A stretch of DNA of 9,750 nucleotides from a bacterium (GTDB lineage Bacteria > Gemmatimonadota > Gemmatimonadetes > Gemmatimonadales > Gemmatimonadaceae): positions 1 to 9,750 of the forward strand of contig JAJZRK010000127.1 in the NCBI GenBank assembly GCA_021802745.1. The letters are read 5' to 3'. A model generated the notes under the pieces. It was not told the DNA's origin and made no database searches. It was given only the letters and a program-made list of their open reading frames with translations. The position numbers and the translations under genes are program-made. Positions 6,067 to 9,750 of this stretch are shown piece after piece; positions within the stretch are counted from its first letter, which is position 1; every line of letters begins with the position of its first letter.

Positions 6067-6684
6067 ATGCCGGGCAAGAGAGTGCCGGAATCGGAGCGCC
6101 GCGAGCAGATCCTCGCGGCCACGTACGAGGTGGCAGCCGAGCACGGGCTCTGGGAAACCACGATCCTGCGCGTCTCGGCGGCCGCGAACGTCAGTCCCGG
6201 CCTCGTTATCTTTCACTTCGAAACGCGGCGCCAGCTGCTTCTCGCCCTGCTCGACCACTTGCTCGCCACCACCGCCGTGCTCCTCGTGGATCCCGCGGTG
6301 GCGGCGCTTCCCTCCCCCATGGACCGCCTCATTGCCGTCCTGCGCGGCGAGATGAGCCGCTTGACCAGCGAGCCGATGCGCATTCGCCTCACGTTCGACT
6401 TCTGGATGGCCGGGGTGCGCGACGCCGCCATTCGCGAGAAGCTGCAATCCGAGTTCGCGCGGTATCGCGAGTCGTTCCGCCCGCTCGCCGAAGAGGTGCT
6501 GCGGGCCGAGCCCGACCGATTCGCCGGCGTCACGCCCGAAGGGCTCGCCGGGCTGAGCGTGAGCATCATCAAGGGCTGCGCGGTGCAGTCCATGATTGAC
6601 GCGCATCGCTTTGACGTCGAGGACCATCTGGCGGCGGCGGTCGGCCTCATGCAGCACGTCCGCCCCGAACCGACCGTCGCCTAG
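6067..6684 (+). CDS. TetR-family transcriptional repressor with BetI-like C-terminal domain
   Basis: 205 residues, a normal TetR length. Residues 9-56 form the TetR N-terminal DNA-binding domain: SERREQILAATYEVAAEHGL is helix 1, TTILRVSAAANVSP holds the helix-turn-helix, and GLVIFHFETRRQLLLALLDH takes the place of the usual G-LY-HF--K--LL signature. The C-terminal part (RIRLTFDFWMAGVRDAAIRE, then LQSEFARYRESFRPLAEEVL, GLAGLSVSIIKGCAVQSMID) resembles the BetI-type ligand/dimerisation domain (TetR_C_6). The ATG at 6067 follows a GGAGGG site at 6058-6063; the spacing is short but usable, and a GTG at 6052 is an alternative. The frame stays open further upstream, but those residues are unlike TetR and include the promoter. 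The ligand is unknown, and no choline/betaine genes are in view. The palindrome at 5926-5947 is its likely operator, and the divergent hyf-like operon a likely second target. The stop overlaps the stop of the convergent peptidase gene by four bases. Confidence 0.9.
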   Translation: MPGKRVPESERREQILAATYEVAAEHGLWETTILRVSAAANVSPGLVIFHFETRRQLLLALLDHLLATTAVLLVDPAVAALPSPMDRLIAVLRGEMSRLTSEPMRIRLTFDFWMAGVRDAAIREKLQSEFARYRESFRPLAEEVLRAEPDRFAGVTPEGLAGLSVSIIKGCAVQSMIDAHRFDVEDHLAAAVGLMQHVRPEPTVA

Positions 6685-7940
6685 CTCTCGGGGCCGAGGC
6701 TCACCACGGTCTGCTGCTCGGGCACGAAGAACTCGCGGCACACGGCGCTTGCCGCCTCCGCGTCAATGGCATCCACGCTCCGCAGCACCTCGTCCAACGC
6801 ACGGAACGGTTCGCGGTACAGTTCCACCGACGCCAGCCGGTACATTCGCGCCGACGGACTCTCGAGCCCGAGCGTGATCTGGCCCTTGAGCTGCCGTCGG
6901 CCCTGTGCCAGTTCCTGTTCGGGAATCCCGTGCTCCGCCACCCGCCGCAATTCGTCCTGCACGGCGGCCAGCGCCTGCGCCCGCGTTTCGGGAGCGGTGC
7001 CGACGTACACGCCATGCGTCCCGGTGAACGAATGGAAACTCTGGAAGGTGTAGACGCTGTACGCGAGGCCGAGTTCTTCGCGCACCTTCTGGAACAGGCG
7101 TGAACTCATCCCGCCGCCGAGCAGCGTGTCAACGAGCATCAGCGCATAGCGGCGCTGGTCGCGATGCGGCACGGTGGCGGAGCCGAGCACGACGTGGCTC
7201 TGGGCCCCATCGCGGCTCACATGCCGCAGCTGCGGGGCAGCCGGCACCGCCGTCACTTCGGCCATCGGCGTCTCGTCGCCACGCGGCAGATCGGCCCATC
7301 CGGCCTCGGCCAGCACCGCGAGCAGGTGCTCGTGCGTGACGTTGCCCGCCGCCGACACGACGACGTGCGGCGGATGGTACGCCCGCGCGTGAAGCGCCCG
7401 CACGTCCTCGATCCGCATGTTCGCCACGGTCTCGCGCGTGCCGAGGATGGAGAAGCCCATCGGGTGCGCGCCCCACAGCGCCTCGTTGTGCAGCTCGAAG
7501 ACCACGTCGTCTGGCGTGTCCTCGACCATCGAGATTTCCTCGAGGACGACTTTTCGCTCGAGCTTCAGGTCCTCGGCACGCAGCAGCGGACCGAACATCA
7601 GGTCGAGCATCACGTCGGCCGCTTCGGGGAGGTTCTCGTCGAGCACGCGCGCCTGGTACGACGTGTGTTCGCGCGACGTATACGCATCGAGCGATCCGCC
7701 CAGCGACTCCAGCGAGAGCGCCAGTTGGTGCGCGTCGCGGCGCTCCGTCCCCTTGAACACGAGATGCTCGAGCATGTGCGAGACGCCCATCACCTCGCGC
7801 GCCTCGTGCACCGACGCCGCGCGCACCCAGGCCCCTAACGCCACCGACCGTACGCCCGGATAGAACTCCGAGAGTACGGTCAGTCCATTGGGCAGCACCG
7901 TGCGCTGCACCCCCGTCTCAGGGGCGGGGGTGAGAGTCAC
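6681..7940 (-). CDS. M16-family (insulinase/MPP-like) zinc peptidase
   Basis: 419 residues, typical of single-chain bacterial M16B (processing-peptidase-like) enzymes, which work as dimers and degrade or trim peptides. Seen: TVLPNGLTVLSE opening (14-25), the inverted zinc motif HMLEH at 55-59 (His55, Glu58 as catalytic base, His59) followed by LVFKGT, SREHTSYQARVL (89-100), and VVLEEISMVEDTPDD (131-145), whose Glu135 (or 134) is the third zinc ligand about 75 residues after the second His. The second half-domain has DTLLGGGMSSRLFQKVREEL and GLAYSVY, the usual M16 C-terminal signature. All catalytic residues are present and there is no signal peptide, so a cytoplasmic enzyme is likely. The GTG start lies two bases after the pnp stop, with no clear ribosome-binding site, so translational coupling is probable. 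A later GTG at 7910 is less likely. A pnp followed by an M16 peptidase gene also occurs in Bacillus (pnp-ylxY-mlpA region). Confidence 0.92.
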   Translation of the reverse strand: MTLTPAPETGVQRTVLPNGLTVLSEFYPGVRSVALGAWVRAASVHEAREVMGVSHMLEHLVFKGTERRDAHQLALSLESLGGSLDAYTSREHTSYQARVLDENLPEAADVMLDLMFGPLLRAEDLKLERKVVLEEISMVEDTPDDVVFELHNEALWGAHPMGFSILGTRETVANMRIEDVRALHARAYHPPHVVVSAAGNVTHEHLLAVLAEAGWADLPRGDETPMAEVTAVPAAPQLRHVSRDGAQSHVVLGSATVPHRDQRRYALMLVDTLLGGGMSSRLFQKVREELGLAYSVYTFQSFHSFTGTHGVYVGTAPETRAQALAAVQDELRRVAEHGIPEQELAQGRRQLKGQITLGLESPSARMYRLASVELYREPFRALDEVLRSVDAIDAEAASAVCREFFVPEQQTVVSLGPES

Positions 7941-7942
7941 GG

Positions 7943-9750
7943 CTACTTGCGAGGTCCGCGTCCGCCACGCCCGCCGCGGCCGCCGCGATCACCGCCCTCG
8001 CGGGGCTTCCGCTCGTGGTGCGGCGCATCGGCGCCCTCGGCCACGGGCGCCGGCGCGCCTTCCGTCGTGGCGTAGGCGTCGCCTTCCGGCGCAACCGTCG
8101 GCGCCGGAGCGGCACCGGCTTCGCCGGCGCCCGGCTTCGGCAGCAGCGCCTTCATCGACAGGCGCAGGCGGCCGCGCTCGTCGCGCTCCACCAGCTTCAC
8201 CGTCACCACTTCGCCCTTCTTCACCACGTCCTCCGGCTTCTCCACGCGCGTGTGGCGCATCTCGGAGACGTGGAGCAGCGCTTCCGTCCCGGGCATGATC
8301 TCGATGAACGCGCCGAACGCCGTGACGCTCTTCACGGTGCCCTGGTACGTCAGGCCGACTTCCGGCTCGGCGGTGATCGCCGCCACCATCTGGCGCGCAC
8401 GCTCCATCGCCTCGCCGCCGACGGCGGCGATCGTCACGAGGCCCGAATCGTCCACCGTCACTTCGGCGCCCGTCTCGTCCTGGATGCCGCGGATCGTCTT
8501 GCCCTTCGGGCCAATGAGGTCGCCGATCTTCTCGGGGTTGATGTTCATCGTCACGATGCGCGGCGCCCACGGCGACAGTTCCGGACGCACCGTCGGCAGC
8601 GCCTTCTCCATCTCGCCCAGGATGTGCAGGCGGCCCTGCTTGGCCTGCGTCAGCGCCTCGGCCATGATCTTCAGGTCGAGGCCCTGGATCTTGATGTCCA
8701 TCTGGATGGACGTGATGCCGTCCTTCGTCCCCGCCACCTTGAAGTCCATGTCGCCGAGGTGATCCTCAGTGCCCAGGATGTCGGTGAGCACGGCGTACTT
8801 CTTCCCTTCCGTGATCAGCCCCATCGCCACGCCGGCCACCGCGCCCTTCAGCGGAATGCCGGCGTCAAAGCAGGCGAGCGAGCCGCCGCAGACCGTCGCC
8901 ATGGACGACGACCCGTTCGACTCGAGCACGTCGGAGACGATGCGGATGGTGTACGGGAACTCCTCGAACGGCGGCAGCACGCCCTGCACCGCGCGCTCGG
9001 CCAGGTTGCCGTGGCCGATCTCGCGGCGGCTCGTGCCGCGCATCGGGCGCACCTCGCCCGTGGAGAACGGCGGGAAGTTGTAGTGCAGCATGAACGCCTT
9101 GGTGGTCTCCTTGGCGTCGTCAATCGAGTCCAGGCGCTGCACGTCGTTGGCGGTGCCCAGCGTCGCGGCAACGAGCGCCTGCGTCTGGCCGCGCGTGAAC
9201 AACGCCGAGCCGTGGGCGCGGGGCAGTACGCTGGTGTCAATGCTGATCGGGCGCACCTCGGTCGGCTTGCGGCCGTCCACGCGCAGGCCGGTGCTGAGCA
9301 CCTGGTCGCGCAGCGCATTGTACTCGAGGTCGCCGAGCACGCTGCCGACGAACGGCAGCTGTTCCGGCGCGAGCGTCGTGGCCATCTCGGTCTTCACCGC
9401 GTCCTTCACGGCCTCGACAGCCTCGATGCGCGTGTGCTTCTCCTTCTGGTTGATCGCCGCTTCGATGCGTCCCTTGGCGGCCTTCGTCACCGTCGCGAGC
9501 ACGTCGGCCGGCGTCTCGGCCCTCTCCCACGCCATCTTCTTGACGTCAATCTTGGCGAGCATCTCCTCCTGCATGGAGATCAGCTCGCGGATGCCGCCCT
9601 GCGCGATGCCGAGGCCCTTGATGACGTCGTCCTCGCTGATCTCGAGCGCGCCGCCCTCGACCATCATGATCGAGTCCTGCGAGCCGGCGACGACGAGGTC
9701 CATGTCGGAGAACTCGAGCGCCTGGAAGGTGGGGTTGAGCACCCACTTCC
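7943..9750 (-). CDS. pnp: Polyribonucleotide nucleotidyltransferase (PNPase), 5' end missing
   Basis: Partial: 602 codons are visible and about 160 N-terminal residues lie beyond the right edge (the reading continues upstream as K-W-V-L-N-P-T, matching the YVLNPT region of E. coli PNPase). It degrades RNA 3' to 5' by phosphorolysis and is a trimer in the cytoplasm. Numbering from the GTG at 9742: end of the first RNase PH domain (1-60), the all-helical domain (about 65-130), then the catalytic second RNase PH domain with FTRGQTQ (182-188), GTSRREIGHGNLAERA (236-251), SNGSSSMATVCGG (275-287, phosphate site) and EDHLGDMDFK (326-335), whose Asp327, Asp333 and Lys335 match E. coli Asp486, Asp492 and Lys494. 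A KH domain follows with GPKG (411-414), then an S1 domain (about 464-533). The tail after 535 is Ala/Pro/Glu-rich and ends in GGDRGGRGGRGGRGPRK, an RGG-type basic RNA-binding tail. Catalytically intact by motif. The next gene starts two bases after its TAG. Confidence 0.97.
   Translation of the reverse strand, partial: KWVLNPTFQALEFSDMDLVVAGSQDSIMMVEGGALEISEDDVIKGLGIAQGGIRELISMQEEMLAKIDVKKMAWERAETPADVLATVTKAAKGRIEAAINQKEKHTRIEAVEAVKDAVKTEMATTLAPEQLPFVGSVLGDLEYNALRDQVLSTGLRVDGRKPTEVRPISIDTSVLPRAHGSALFTRGQTQALVAATLGTANDVQRLDSIDDAKETTKAFMLHYNFPPFSTGEVRPMRGTSRREIGHGNLAERAVQGVLPPFEEFPYTIRIVSDVLESNGSSSMATVCGGSLACFDAGIPLKGAVAGVAMGLITEGKKYAVLTDILGTEDHLGDMDFKVAGTKDGITSIQMDIKIQGLDLKIMAEALTQAKQGRLHILGEMEKALPTVRPELSPWAPRIVTMNINPEKIGDLIGPKGKTIRGIQDETGAEVTVDDSGLVTIAAVGGEAMERARQMVAAITAEPEVGLTYQGTVKSVTAFGAFIEIMPGTEALLHVSEMRHTRVEKPEDVVKKGEVVTVKLVERDERGRLRLSMKALLPKPGAGEAGAAPAPTVAPEGDAYATTEGAPAPVAEGADAPHHERKPREGGDRGGRGGRGGRGPRK

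Noticed and set aside
6683..6701. Inverted repeat (CTCG / CGAG core with AGC / GCT outside) at the convergent gene ends, as an intrinsic terminator.
   Set aside because: The stem is short and bulged, has no T-tract on either side, and lies in the peptidase coding region.

Overview
The window is a high-GC (about two-thirds G+C by eye), gene-dense stretch of bacterial chromosome with two transcription units and a small regulatory hub between them. GC content, codon choice and the pnp / M16-peptidase arrangement would fit Gemmatimonadota or a similar high-GC phylum. That placement is an inference from general likeness, not from a marker gene.

Left part (1-5759, minus strand): a tightly packed operon reading leftwards and running off the left edge. 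In transcription order it holds a HyfB/NuoL-like proton-pumping membrane subunit (3804-5759), a small soluble protein joining an excisionase/MerR-type helix-turn-helix to a PTS EIIA (fructose/nitrogen type) domain (3074-3781), a second HyfB/NuoL-like subunit clearly paralogous to the first (1128-3074), a HyfC/HycD (NuoH-like) membrane subunit (226-1128), and the first 75 codons of a HyfE-like subunit (1-226). The last three junctions are one-base TGATG stop/start overlaps. This is the membrane arm of a group-4 [NiFe]-hydrogenase or hydrogenase-related (Ehr-type) complex. No catalytic subunit (HyfG/HyfI) is visible, so whether it is a true hydrogenase cannot be decided here. Two things set it apart from the classic hyf order: hyfB is duplicated while hyfD is missing between hyfC and hyfE, and a DNA-binding/EIIA fusion protein sits between the two pump subunits.

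Centre (5760-6066): a divergent intergenic region of about 307 bp. It holds a perfect 9-4-9 bp palindrome at 5926-5947 that overlaps a good sigma70-type promoter reading right, toward a TetR-family repressor gene with a BetI-like C-terminal domain (6067-6684). The palindrome is the obvious operator for this repressor, which probably regulates itself and perhaps the divergent hyf-like operon.

Right part (6681-9750, minus strand): the 3' three-quarters of pnp (polynucleotide phosphorylase, entering from the right edge), ending in an RGG-rich tail, followed two bases later by an M16-family zinc peptidase gene. The peptidase gene ends convergently with the TetR gene; their stop codons share the four bases CTAG. 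I saw no RNA genes, insertion sequences, CRISPR arrays or convincing intrinsic terminators.
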